NCBI GenBank assembly: GCA_012845835.1
Contig: JABAKD010000009.1
Span: forward strand, 14,602,274 to 14,666,273
From: Undaria pinnatifida
Lineage: Eukaryota > Sar > Phaeophyceae > Laminariales > Alariaceae
DNA: 64,000 nucleotides
Direction: 5' to 3'
The first letter of the stretch is position 1, and each line of letters starts with the position of its first letter. A model generated the notes under the pieces. That model worked only from the letters and a program-made list of their open reading frames with translations. It was not told the origin of the DNA and did no database searches. Below, in pieces: positions 11,201 through 23,100 of the stretch. The position numbers and the translations under genes were made by a program.

Positions 11201-13114
11201 GTGGCGATGCGAGGAGGAGGTGGAGGTGGAGAAGGCGGCGGCGGTCGGGGCAGTGTTGGTATGTTTTCTCCCCCCAAGCCCACCGTTTTGTTCGGCGAGC
11301 TCGCGGCCGATGGCGGGTCTACCACGTTTGGGAATCGGTGTGCCTTGGGGCTAGAGGGGGATCCACGGGGTCCCGTCAACGATAACGCGATAAATGGAGA
11401 GGTGGTAGCGCACGCCGATGTCTTGGTCGACGGCGAGGCCGCCGGAAACGACGCCTATTGCCACGGGGGCAGCAAAGTCGGGCTGGGAAAAACTGTGAGG
11501 GCGATGACGACAACGGCAACGACATCCACGACGACGACGACGAAGAAACATAGCAAGAGCGAGGAGGCCGGCAGCGGCGAAGAAAACACGATGGCAGCCC
11601 TTCTGTCGCTGCTGCGGCTGGAGACCAGCAAGCGCGAGGAGGTGCAAGCGAGGGCGGCGGAACTAGAGGGGGCGATCGCCATCGTTGCCCAGGAGGCGTC
11701 GGCGGCGGTGGCGCGCGCGGAGTCGTTGGCATCCCCTCGTCAGGGGGGGGAGACCGAGACCGCTGCCCCTTCTCCTGACGGGGGCTCCAACGTGTGTCCG
11801 TGCGTTCACCTCGACGGGAACGGTGCCGCCGGTAGCGACGGTGGCGGTAGGGCTGGCGGGGCAAGGCAGCAGGGAGGGCTGAGAGGCGTTGCCTCCCACC
11901 CAGAGAACCTCAGCCCTGACCCACACGCCGCCACGTATGTCCGACTAGACCAGGACAGGCAGGTGGCAAAAATTTTGGGCTTGGTGAGGGAGGCCCGCAC
12001 GAAGCTGAAGGGGGCGGCGGGGGCGGGCTGTGGGGTTGGTATCATTGGCAGCGGGGGCGAGGGTCGCGAGGAGACAAGAAGGAAAGCGGCGCGGGCTGGC
12101 CGTGGAGGATCTTTCCCTGTGGACGAAACAGAAACGTGAGTATATACACCCGCACGGCATCGATGGTGTTTGGGGCTGTTTATTTTGTTTTTCTTCTGTT
12201 TTGGCGGATTGTCTGATATTTCTTTGTAATCTTTTCACCCTTTTTCTTGTACGGACACGTCGATCGGTTGTACGGACACGTCGATCGGTTGTACGGACAC
12301 GTCGATCGGTCGTTTTGGCGCTTGCGTCTGTGTGTGATTGGAGGTACTCGTAGGGTGCCGGATGCCGCATGGCAGACACTCCAGCGGCAAGAACGGGTAG
12401 TGGTGATCCTCTTTTTTTTTTTAGATTGCTGCTCGGGCTTTGGGCGTTGGGAAATACCACTGTGTCCGTAAATGTAAGCACCGTTTGGGCAGTAATATGA
12501 AACCGAAACGGTTATTATATTGCCTTACAGAGTGGAAGCTACCTACCTGCTGTCACCACGTCGACCATGTTTTTTACTCTGTCCGTACCACAAGCGCCTC
12601 GCTAAACATTCGCCTGCACTTCGCCGGTCCGGCCGTCATAACCACTACCATGCCGCCGCCACTGTCGCCGTTTCGTTTGTCCTTGGACAGTATTTCTTGG
12701 AATGGGCTCAACCCTGCGATCGAGGTGGCATCTCTTATTGACCAACTTCAGGGGGAGCTCAAGCGGTCTGTCGACGACAACGCTCAACTCCGGGAGTTTT
12801 GCACCCATTTAGAGGGGCTGCTGGCGGCTCACCAGGGCAGCAACGGTAAAGTAGGAGGGAGAGGAGGGGGCGGGGGCGGGGGAGGAGGAGGAGGAGGAGG
12901 AGGAGGAAGAGGGGGGGGGATAGGGGCCGGCACTGCGTACAGTGCTCCTGCTGGTGCTTCTGTTGGCGGGGGCTACAGTGGCTTGGCCACGAGCACGGCG
13001 GTCGGGGGCAACCACCCGACAGGCGACGCAAACCCGTTTGCTGTGCGTCGCGGATCGTTGGGCGAAAGAATGAAGGGGGTGCCCCTGCTCGGACCCTTTC
13101 AAGACCTGTGCTGA
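5286..13114 (+). CDS. Coiled-coil protein, 3' six exons (5' end not found)
   Basis: Six exons join in phase: 5286-5404, 6694-6813, 8220-8390, 9823-9957, 10628-12135 and 12691-13114 (TGA). The first four introns are all phase 0; the last is phase 2. The joined protein is at least 824 residues. Exons 1-5 encode long stretches rich in Glu, Arg, Lys, Ala and Leu in heptad-like spacing (for example KLAEAEARAREA and LREALEVEERRRDKLQ), so an extended coiled coil is expected. The fifth exon then becomes Gly/Ala/Ser/Thr-rich and disordered with a second short coiled-coil stretch, and the last exon has another (IDQLQGELKRSVDDN) followed by a poly-Gly run. I recognise no catalytic domain and no family. 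It may be a cytoskeletal or scaffold protein, but that is a guess. The first exon listed begins with two bases of a split codon, so at least one exon lies upstream. Confidence 0.75.
7605..7658 (+). repeat. CTG-rich microsatellite
   Basis: An imperfect CTG/CTA run inside intron 2 of the coiled-coil gene. The bases just before it (CACACGGAGCGCTG) resemble those before the CTG run at 17485, suggesting both lie in copies of one repeat. Confidence 0.7.
8440..8590 (-). repeat. SINE body fragment, copy 3
   Basis: The plus strand carries CTTCTGGACAAGCCGTGGTC, TCACAGGT, a C-rich patch and GTTCAGCGTTCCCACTGCTC. It matches the minus-strand SINE at 25555-25660 but lacks the tRNA-like head, so it is truncated. 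It sits in intron 3 of the coiled-coil gene, 50 bp after the donor site. Confidence 0.6.
8700..9125 (+). repeat. Six-unit degenerate tandem repeat
   Basis: Units of about 55 to 85 bp repeat the words CCCTTTTGAGCCCCATGTAT, AGCGACCAATGAAATG and GGGGGTGA, with spacers containing AAGCGTAACCC. The AGCGACCAA-type word occurs near 8735, 8797, 8864, 8943, 8999 and 9085. It lies in intron 3 of the coiled-coil gene. Confidence 0.8.
12250..12312 (+). repeat. 21-bp unit repeated three times exactly
   Basis: The unit GTACGGACACGTCGATCGGT(T) is present three times head to tail in the last intron of the coiled-coil gene, about 115 bp after the donor site. The unit contains the palindrome CGATCG. Confidence 0.9.
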
Positions 13115-16100
13115 TCTTTTTTGAGAGGTTATTTTGAGCGAGAGGGAAACAGTGGAGCCGTGTTTGTTTTTTCGTGATACCGCGGCGACCGGCCTTTCTG
13201 GTGGAAGATCTGTGACTACTCATCGTCTTGCGCTCTGGCCGTTGGTTAATCCAGGGCAAAGCGCACGCGCGATGAAGCACTTGCGGGTGGTTTTAGTAGC
13301 ACGGGTTGGCTCGTGTAGGTTCTGATTGTGTCGCCTACCGCCACACTTATGCTTCTTTTTTTCTTCAAGTGTTGCTTTCGGAAGCGGCTTTGTTGCCGTG
13401 CTTCCACGTTTCTAAAAATTATGTCATCATGCCCGCCGTAAGGAAGAACCGCGACGTTTTTTCACGGGCTATTAATGGGAAATGTCTGTAGGGATTATGC
13501 TGTTAGGCATGTCTATAGGGAGCGTGGTAGTCTAAGTGCTTTGCAATTACAGGAATTAAGGGTAAGCATTAATGTAGTAAGATCACACCTATTGCTTCGA
13601 TTTTATTGCACCATCGTCCCGAGTGTGGTGATTACGCCTACATACACGTGAAGGTGTAGTCTTTCCCTCTTTAAGGTTCGGAAACCCGGCGTCATGTGTA
13701 CTAATGAAGTATCCAATGTGCGTATGTCGTCCCCTTGTTGTGTGTGATAAAACGTTTTTTTCCCCCGTGAACCATGAAGTTTCCTCCCGACTAATGTGTC
13801 ATCTGTTCTATAATGATGGGCGAAAGTGCTTGTCGGCCCCATTGACGTAGGTGAACACTTTACACCAAAACAATGTCAAGGCGTACGTAGCTGATATTGC
13901 GATGCCCGGGCGTAGTTGTATTATTAACGATGTCAGGTTTGGCGTTCGCGTGCGGTTAGCACACGGGGTTTGGACCTGCGGTAGATGTTTCGTGTTGATG
14001 GAGATTAAAAGATCGCTTGGCGCTTTCCAATCTCGCAGTTCCCTGCTCGCCGTACATCATTCAGTGGCGAACGTTTCTACCCTCATCTGTACGCGTACTG
14101 CGTCCTCGCCAATTGGCGTTGATTCGAACGATGGGTGGGTGAAGGGTGGCTATCTAAGTGGATCGTCCCCTGCCTTGATTGGGCTTTGTCTTGCCCTTTT
14201 TTCGCCCTGCAGTTGATGTCGTTCGGGAAAGCACCCTATTTTGCCTCTGTGCCGTGTACCAGTACCCGATTTGCCTAAAATCAGGCGTCACGAACAACGA
14301 TAACAAATACATTGACGCCCTTTTACCTGCATGCTGGGTACAGAAGCCACTAGTTCGTGGCGTGTGCCGCGCCAATCATAGGTCTTGCATGTAGGTGATT
14401 GAAGCATCCCTTGCCCCGGGGACCTCGGTGAAAACCGCCGGTACGACATCCTAGGATCGATAGCTACACCATTAGGTGTCTATGTCGATTCGCATCACCA
14501 CGTAGTTTTATGAGGGGGGGGCGAATCTGGAGCATCCCCTTCTGAAGGGAACCCCACATAAGGTCGTAGCATACAGTAAGTGATTCCCGACTTCCCAAGA
14601 GCACTTTCGCCAACTTGGACCCGCCACGCGCCAATCCGTTCAACGGACAGAAGAGAATAATCAAGGTAACAGGTTGAAAAACATGATCACAAACTATCCC
14701 CGTCGTAATTTAATTCAGCAGCGCTTTATCGGCGAAATATTCATCGCAGTCGCTGACACAGGAACCATGCTCGTTGTCGCCACTGTGCGTTTAAACCCGG
14801 GAACATTTTAATTAGCGTGCGTGCTGTGTCTTGCGCCAGAAACGCTCGGGGGCCCAGCAAACAGTAACCATGGAGCTAGCGAGCAAGACGCGCGGACACC
14901 TCGCGCTGGGCACCTTGTGCTGCGATGCCAGATGCTCTACTGCACCAGCAGAGCTCACAAATGACCCGTAATCATCGGTGTGAAACTAATGCACGATAGA
15001 CTTGTCATGCAAAGTACGTGCCAAATACACACCAAGACTATACACTTCCCCCCATATACGACGTCCTATCCATACTATACGGTAGACTACTGGTGGGCGC
15101 GTGTCGTCCTATCGTTGGAGTGGAGATGTCACGCCTAAGATTATCCAGATATCACTCGCGTTGCAGACGGCTCGCGGGAAGCGGCTGCACACCCCCTGAC
15201 ATGTTGACCTTGGCCACCTTCTCTCCCAGGTACGAAATATTGTCAATTGCCAATTACGCGCTTGACCTGCAGGAAAAAAGCAGCGGCGGGAACAGACCTG
15301 TGGGTAATGGCAGCGGGCACTCTTAACCTCAGCTCGTCGCTGAAAGCCAACCCCATGCATCGTTGCATGGGAGACTGCTGTTATCCCGACCTTGAGAGGG
15401 ACATGTAAAAAAAAACTGAGGATTTCAGTAGCCCGTGGTGATTGGGGTTTTCGTCCGAACTGCAACGTAAGGAGCCGCACGACAAGCGCGCAGCATGGTG
15501 ATGTCATACTTGTACTGCTGCACGCTGTGCCACGATGGGTGATATTTATGTTCTTGCCTTTTAGGCCGCTATACGTACAGTATGGTCTCAAAAGGGTCAC
15601 TACTGTACGAAGCAAATTGTTTTCGGCCACCATATATACTCCTGTTGGTCACGTGATCTCCTCCCGAGTGCGAGTAGCAAGTCATGCCACCATAAAAATG
15701 TTCTTATCCAGAACAACTCAGTTGCCTGGCGCATACAAGGTAGGCATGATCCGAGTACTCATGGTTGAGCGATGCTGTGTATGTGAGCGGCATTGAATGA
15801 CGGTGGTCGTTCCGAGAGATGGAACCAAAGAGAGGGAAATACGTGGGTGGGCATGTGTTGTTCTATGCGCTTCACGGTGGCTGCCTGTCTTCCGCAAGGT
15901 ACATACGAATTGCAGCTGCTGCGTTAATTCCAAAAAAGCGGCAGAAGAAGTTGTCGCGCCCGGCTAACTCTCCGACGAGCGGCATAGAACCTCTTGCGAC
16001 GTCGTTGAGGCTCAGCAGCTAATTGTTCAAGAAATATGTACAAGTGCTTGTAATTTAGTTTGCCCCTCGTTATGGTTTGTTTTTCGTGCCATCAAATGTA

Positions 16101-16734
16101 ACTGCCATATCCAACATATATAAATACTTAAAAGTGCAGCAACACCTCAATTGCGGACCAATGGGTACGGAGCACACCCCACCGGTAAATAATATCGTGG
16201 GGGCCACTGATGTATTGGTATTATACTGGTGTTTCCAAGTGCTACTTGTCGTGTACCGAACATTCTGGCCTCTACGCCTGTCCTCTTACTCTGCGCTTGA
16301 AGTTGATGTGTCAATCGTGTTGTTATATCGACGTATCGTAATCTAGTCTGGCCACGTGGCTCGGTAGCTCACCGACGAAGACGCCTCAGGTATTATTACT
16401 AAGTTCGCCATCCAACGACATTTAGCATCAACGTCGACCACTCATGAACATTCCCAGAAAATAGAAGACAGCCAAAGGAAACCCACGCCTCTGGTATTGA
16501 TAGAGTAAGACGTTGAGACACGCCGCCATAGCCCACAGCCACAACGAAAAACGTCAGGTTGACATGCTACCATGCTGCCATGTTACGAAAAATAGCATGC
16601 GAGCGAAACTTGGGGTATAGACTAATACCATACCGACTGTGCGCGCACACGTTGTCCGCATATAGCATTGCAACTCACGCGACCTGTTACATATTTTAAA
16701 ATTTACTCGAATTCACAGCTTTTCAAATTTACTC

Positions 16735-16805
16735 GAAACACGTCAGCTGTGAATTCGATAATTTTAGGGTCGATACTCATCATTTGCAAGCTGCGCGATG
16801 AACCG
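16735..16805 (-). repeat. Fragment of dispersed CAGCTTGCAAA repeat
   Basis: The plus strand shows GTCAGCTGTGAATTCGATAA, then TTAGGGTCGATACTCATC and TTTGCAAGCTGCGCG. It shares the TTAGGGTCGATACTCATC version with the copy at 33895-33975, so these two form one subfamily. Confidence 0.6.
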
Positions 16806-17484
16806 GCTGCTCTTCTCCCAACTCTACGTCGTACTTGTATACGCCCGCGGTCCACCCACAATTCAAACATTCAAAATAATAGCCAAAGCGCGGACATCAC
16901 ACGAGCAGCAGCAGTTCGACCGCAGAATGCATACACGGCAGCATCTTCGCTAACAGAACACAACCATTACCCGGGCACCCAAGGACACACACTGGGCGCA
17001 CACGCGCCTTATCTTCGGTCAATAGAGTACTGCTGACTGTGTATCCTTCCCCTCGCCCCCGCTTGTTTCACGCGCACTCCATCATCAATCTGCGTCGATC
17101 GTATGGGTTCACCACTCACTCCCACACCGCAACTGCCCGCACCTATTTCTGGCCGCTCGGCAACACAAAGTGCTATGCCGAATCCGTGCCCTATGATCGT
17201 CATAATTCACGAGCCTGTAGCGGGAGATACGCCTTACATACTACAGCTCTGCGAAACTGAATTCCTATGTGAGGCTGCACCCGTGGGTAAAGCTCTGTGC
17301 TCATGAGTTACCTGCTGTGTGTGCTGCTGGTGCTGTTGTTGTGCAACCTGCAGCTAGCTCGACGAGCAGTATCGAGTTCTCCTACTTTGCCACACTGCGC
17401 TAGGAAACCCACTAGAGAGCTCAGATCTGGCATTGATAATGTTGGTGGTAAGACGCGTCGCAGACTGACAGCACATGGCGCTCT

Positions 17485-17538
17485 ACTGCTGCTGCTGCTG
17501 CTTCTGCTGCTTCTGCTGCTGCATCCGTTGCTGCTGTG
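17485..17538 (+). repeat. CTG/CTT microsatellite
   Basis: An imperfect CTG run, which would read as poly-Leu, poly-Cys or poly-Ala depending on frame. It accounts for the hydrophobic stretch in the long reading frame that crosses it. Confidence 0.8.
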
Positions 17539-17639
17539 TGAGACTGGGCGATCGGTGCGATTACGCCGCAGATCTAGTACCCCCTGTTTTCCAATTGGTA
17601 CCCGCCTCCATATCGTTGAAAGTCCTCAAAATCGTTGTT

Positions 17640-18223
17640 GTCGCCTTTGGTTTGACAGGAGAGCATCGCGCAAGCTGCACCCCGTCAATCCGAGGACACT
17701 ACTGCCGTTTCGCAAGAAGACACCGCACGCTCTTGATTATACGCCGGCACGCAGAGGAGGAAAAGGCGACGGCTTCAGTACTGGAGGTGATCTCGCGCTC
17801 TCATCGCAGGAGAAAATCTCTAGCAAGCTTCAAAAATTGGGGAATCACCTCATCTCCGTGACCTCGGTTTCCGCCGCCGTGACCTCCAGCACGCGGCAAG
17901 CAAAGCTAGAGCTAGGTGCAAGAGGACAGTCAGTCCTATTCGATCTCTGTGGAGAAAAGAGGCGAAGGGGTCGCTGGTGGACAGCTACTCACGAAGCTGC
18001 TGGCGGTGAAGTTGAAACCACCTCGAGACCTCGCTGGCTTGGCTGGTCGACACGCTTTCCTATCAATAGCAGAGAAGACGAGCCGCACAGAAGACTTAAC
18101 AGCCTTCAGCCTACCCCGGGGCTGAGCAGGGCACCCGGCGAGGAGGAGGAGCAGGAGGAGCAAGCGGGGCGGGGACTACTACGCTATCGGACGGCTGGCA
18201 GGTTTTTGGTGGGGACTTCGTAG
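17640..18223 (+). other. Possible exon or degenerate coding stretch
   Basis: One frame is open from 17297 to 18223 and reads a plausible amphipathic stretch near 17805-17905 (EKISSKLQKLGNHLISV). After about 17915 a different frame reads more protein-like sequence (VEKRGEGVAGGQLLTKLLAV) to a stop at 18125. A frame change with no room for an intron would fit a decayed gene or chance. No domain is recognised, and I would not call a gene on this evidence. Confidence 0.25.
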
Positions 18224-18251
18224 TTGTCGGGTATAGTTGGGAGCGGTAAAC

Positions 18252-18452
18252 ATGGGTCTCGTTGCATGGGTCAAGCGACACTACTACCATTATTCTATTA
18301 GCACCGGGACGTACGCGTTCTACCCCGTCGAGAAGATAATGGTGAATGCTTGCACTCTCACTATGTTCGGCCTTACGGCGTATTACGTTGTTCGCAGTGC
18401 GTTGTTCATGGCTTTATATCTCGGAGACTTGGCACGCCCTCAAGCGCCTTGA
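18252..18452 (+). CDS. Small membrane protein like serine palmitoyltransferase small subunit
   Basis: A single-exon 66-residue protein. The layout matches the SPTSSA/SPTSSB family: a basic N-terminus with an aromatic cluster (WVKRHYYHYS), an aromatic-rich helix (TGTYAFYPVEK) in which YP-x-EK-x3-N lines up with the family's EPWE-x3-(F)N motif, then a hydrophobic membrane segment of about 20 residues (TMFGLTAYYVV onward). Family members are about 70 residues and single-pass. They bind and activate the SPT heterodimer in the endoplasmic reticulum, the first step of sphingolipid synthesis. I chose the ATG at 18252 because the similarity starts there. The Trp of EPWE is replaced by Val, so the assignment rests on pattern and size, not on identity. 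It is unrelated to its neighbours. Confidence 0.6.
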   Translation: MGLVAWVKRHYYHYSISTGTYAFYPVEKIMVNACTLTMFGLTAYYVVRSALFMALYLGDLARPQAP

Positions 18453-20109
18453 CGAAATGAAACGGTGTTATACGGGCGTTGCTTGGGGGGTGGGTGACGA
18501 AGCACGCATGTATAATAAATACTAGTACCTGGTAGACTATGATACGTATAGTACCGAGCGGGTTGGTCCCAGTAATAGCAGATAGCGTTATGAGACAGTC
18601 CTAGGGTGGACATGTTGAAACGTACCGAGCAGGTTGATATATCAGTAGTATATTAGGAGACAGCGGTTTCTTGTCGTGAGACAGAGCAGTTCGAGGGGCG
18701 AACATGTTGAGTATGATATGTACTCTACGGATGTTCCTTGCACTCGTGTGTTACCGTAGGCGGTAGCTTGTTTCCTCGTGAGCGCGAAAAACGACGACGC
18801 GAGATGGCGATGCGAAAGGAGCGGAAATCGCACTTTCCTATGTCGCGTTCGGGTATTTCCTACCTGGTACCTGGTATTTGTTTTGACGTATGTTAACCAG
18901 TACTCCTCACCGGCAGAGTACATACATATCACACCCCAATCGTAGACAAGGCTATCACGGCAATACTCGTTTATCGATGACGAAGTATAGCAATCGCGTG
19001 GCGTTACAGACAGTATTTTTTTTCTCTCGGTGTTTAGCTCGCCGCCACGGAGATAGAGCGCGTAGCGGGATCAGTACAGTGTAGACTAAGACCATCCTTG
19101 TCAGAGGCACATGTTTTCAACGGCATCGTCTCAACGCTTAGATGATTTCGATTGTCAGAACTTTTTATTTTTCGTGGCTGTTGTCTGGCAGGTTCTACTT
19201 TTTGCCGCAAAATCTACGTACTTACCGGTATCTGGTTTGTGTAATGACCGAGGGCGCCCGTATATAAGCTGTCGTGGCTGGTATTTATTTCCGTGTGTAG
19301 TTTTACGCACGGTAACAGTGGCACCAAATGGAATGGCGTTTTTGGGAGCCTATTTTCAGGATCAATTCGGTTGCCTTTCGTGATAAGCAGTAGTATTGAT
19401 GACACTTTCGTCTCCGTTGAGGAGAGCGAAGCGAGTATCCTTGTTCCGAGTTTCGATTTGGGGGTGCGTGTGAGAGGAATATGTTCACAGTACACACGCC
19501 TACCCTGTTTTGCTGTTCCCTGCACGATTTCCTGGGGGTTTACTTCCTCGTTAACGGTTTCTGGCTGGTGGCTTTTCTTGTTTTCCTTGCGGACGAGCGG
19601 CTGTTTTTTTTCCAGCCAGTTGGCAGCCAGTTGGCTGCACGTCAGCGACTGACATTGTTACGTTTTAATGTGATTCAGTTGAGATGTCTCCTCTTCAATA
19701 GAGTGCACAACGCGCTGGTGCACAACGTCGCATCTCCCCCGTGACGCCTTTTGCGCTTGATACGGGAAACAAGAAGCTCGATAAACGTCCGTGCAGAAAT
19801 AGCATTGTTCGGGCAACTGTTTTCAACTTACGGCCGACAGCCGGCGGTCCGCCATTTGTCAACAAACAGGATACATGCTGTAAACCGATCATTGCTGCGT
19901 TGCACGAAGTTTCTTTATTGCTGTTGGTTACCGCGACAGGCGAGGTGGCAGGATTGCGAACTTATCGCTCGTTCATATCGGCACACCACGTAGGGAAACA
20001 TGATAAAATATATTTTGCACAAAATTATCGCCGCGACTGTTCTTTATTTCCATGTTTTGAGCATCCCCGGCTGGGCTTCGTTTCAAATGCAAAAAGCACC
20101 CGCAAAGCG

Positions 20110-23100
20110 CTATCTGTCCGGAAACATGTCCCACACGGCCACACGCGAGTCTGCAGAGCCTGACACGAAGCCACCAATCCGCGGGCTGTGCGCAACGGTG
20201 TACACGCTTCCCTCGTGAGACCGTAACACCGCAAGGGGTCGCGGTCTTTTCCAGCTGAACGCTCGAACCCTGGTTTGGAAAATTTGGAACGAAGACAGGC
20301 GGACGGGCGCGCGCTATGCTCAGTTATTGCAAATGTGATTTATGCCTACTATGTCGAATATTATCTACACCTATTGTGTCGAATGTGATCTACACCCCCC
20401 GCGAAGATGGGTCGACAGCTGCCGGCTGCCGTTGCGAAAGGCCGATTCACGGCTCGAGAGCGTGGAACGAACTCGTCGGCGTTGTGCCATATTTTTAGAT
20501 GATAGTTGCGTGAGTGACAGAAAAGATACTCCTACTGCGGTACATCATCGGGTGGGTGTCACGTGAGCCTTAAACAACCGAAAACCGCGCGAGGCTCAGC
20601 TCACGGTAAAACGTGGCGACGATGCAAATGTCATTATGCAAACGAGGAATTACAGCGGTTGGCAGCGAGCAGTCAGTTCATTGCTGTTGACGAAGATTGG
20701 GGATTATTCGTCCCAACCTTTGGGCTCGATTACTAACGATCATCGCCCCTGCACAAGCTCCATGTCCTGAGGCAAGCACTGCGTACTACCATACAAGCTC
20801 CATGTCCTGTGGCAAGCACTGCGTACTACCATCGTGGTAACGCCACTTTCGCATGGAAAGCCCGGGTAATCCAAAATCGCACGCAGCGTGCAAATATCAA
20901 TTTCGACGAATCACATGCAGCTTTCAAATAAGATTGAACGAAATCTTCGATCTCACACCTGAGGCGTCTTTATAATTATTGCAGAAACTCTTGCGTGCAA
21001 TCACCTGTGGTCCCAGCCTCCGGATATGAAAATCTTTTGGTCGCGGCGAATCTCGACGCACGACGTCCCCGGATGCTCGGAGCGGAACGTTTTGACCACC
21101 TCGCACAATCTCTGCGAGCAAAGAGAAAATTACTGCTGTCACGTGTATATCGCATCTCTGGCGGCAAGGAGAAAAATGTTGTTGTCGCGTTTATATCATA
21201 CCTCTTGTAGCGAAGTGAAGCTTTTCGAAGCGCCAGTAGAGCGCAATTCACGTTTATCACTACGAGAAATGCGCCTTCTGTGTCTACCTACTTTGCACAG
21301 CCGCATCGACACCTGACTCATGGCGCTTTAACTCCTTTAGAACTGCACCCGCGGTTTCCGGGTCAAACTACGTACTTGGAATTAGTTCGATTTGCTTTTC
21401 CAGCAGTGAAAGGTTCAAGACAAATACGAGAGGATTTGGCCGTTTTGCGCCAGCGCTGCGAGATATGTTGTGTTGCATCTAGCAGCTACGTAGTGCATAT
21501 TTATAGGGCGATGCGGGTTTCGGGAGCGAATGCTTCAATTAAAACGACGATTTTTTTTGCATTTTTCTCACTTTCGACGGTCAAAGGCATATTTCGACAC
21601 ATCACCAGAGGTGATTGAGCACCAAAAGCACAAGCAAATCATGTGAAGCATAACAGACAACAATGTCTCGTCCGATTCCGATTTCCTCTCACATTCTTAG
21701 TGTTGATTTTGAATACATTGACCCTGTCGCCGGCGGCACCGGACACGCCTTGGGTGCACGAAGACCCCACATCGACACAAAGCACTGTTTTCCGCGCCAA
21801 ACAGCAAAGGGGCGGCGGCGGCGGCAGGAGGGGGATGCTCTTTCAACACGTCTGGGGAGGCTCCAAGATCAGCCGTAGAGATACACCGCAGCGCTAAAAC
21901 ACGCTACAGTAGTGCGGCCGCTAAAACACGTCCAGTGCTGCGCCACGGTAGTGCAAGCCTTCACGGGGCTGGCATGGTATTTGCATTACGAGAGCGTTCG
22001 GAAAGAGACGAAACAACTGTAATAGCTTGTACGACACGTAGAACCAACAAATAACTTTTACGTAGGACCAACCGTGTCAAATGGTACGGCACATCTTGCT
22101 CGCAGTCATCGCCGCTCGAATGCCTTCCCCGCCATGGCGACACCAAGGGGTTCAAAATGATGTTTGGACTAAACCCCGCGCACAGTTTTAATCCGAACCA
22201 TGTTGTGTTGTCATTAGTTTTTTTTGGAGGTATGAAAGTGTATCGAATCTCATGGACCAGTTTCGGCTGCGGCCACAACGCCTCCTCCGTCTCTCATCAG
22301 TCATTACTTGATTCGATTCTCCGAGCGCTTCTTACATCGCCCCGCGGAGTGTTTTTACCATCGTTCCTCGGAGCGTTTCTTACGGCGTTCCTCGGATCGT
22401 TTTCTACATCGTTTCCTCGGAGCGGTTCTCACATGGTTCGTCGTGCAGGCGTGATTCCATCAATGGTTCCGCCGACGTGGCCCGGAGGTCGTAGACACAG
22501 AGGAAGCCGCTGTCGTGGCCCATCACCGCAAACGGACTCGCGCACGAAGCCGAATCTCCCAGCAGGCGCACGCACATCACCATGCCTATGCAATAGGTCC
22601 GTGTTAGGTAGGTAGAACGCAAACTGAGATGGGACGTGCGTCGCGGAAGGGGTGCACCTATTTTCTCTAAGGGTGGTCGCTTGACTCACTTGAGGATCTC
22701 TGAAATCGACTTCGAGAAAACATTAAACAGCAACCCCATGAACAATCCCCTGGCCCAGATAGGAAGACAGCGAATACTGTTTTAAAGCAGAAATGGAGTT
22801 CGATTGGGTATTGGGTGGTTAGTCCGGTGAGTCAAAATGTTTTTGGGCCAAAATTGCTACCTCTACTGTATCGTAACACATGTCGTGGGTTGACGGAGAC
22901 GCAAGTAGAGGTGAGTTGGTAGACACAAATTGAGCCGGGACATAAGCTTGCATAGAGTAAAAAAACAACGAGTCGGGCAGTACTGATATCGCACGGGCGC
23001 GGTCCCCCGTCGCATCCATACTTCGAAGTATAGCCATAACGTGTGGTACACTAAAGGAGAGTGGCGGTGAGGTGTGAGGTGTTTTCTTGGTCGCTGGGCT

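Larger units (their letters stand above)
13115..18251. other. Intergenic region, no gene recognised
   Basis: Between the coiled-coil gene and the small membrane-protein gene I find no exon with support. Reading frames at 13851-14216 (+) and 15109-15633 (-) are open for 121 and 174 codons but show no domain, repetitive composition bias or convincing splice context. A fragment of the dispersed CAGCTTGCAAA family lies at 16735-16805 and a CTG run at 17485-17538. The stretch 17640-18223 is treated separately. Confidence 0.5.

Noticed and set aside
10521-11926. Several long minus-strand frames opposite the coiled-coil exon
   Set aside because: They are Pro/Arg/Ser-rich shadows of a GC-rich plus-strand exon whose frame joins the flanking exons in phase.
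15109-15633. 174-codon minus-strand frame
   Set aside because: No recognisable domain, and composition typical of random open frame. It was also checked for WD40 sequence as a possible GNB1L exon and has none.
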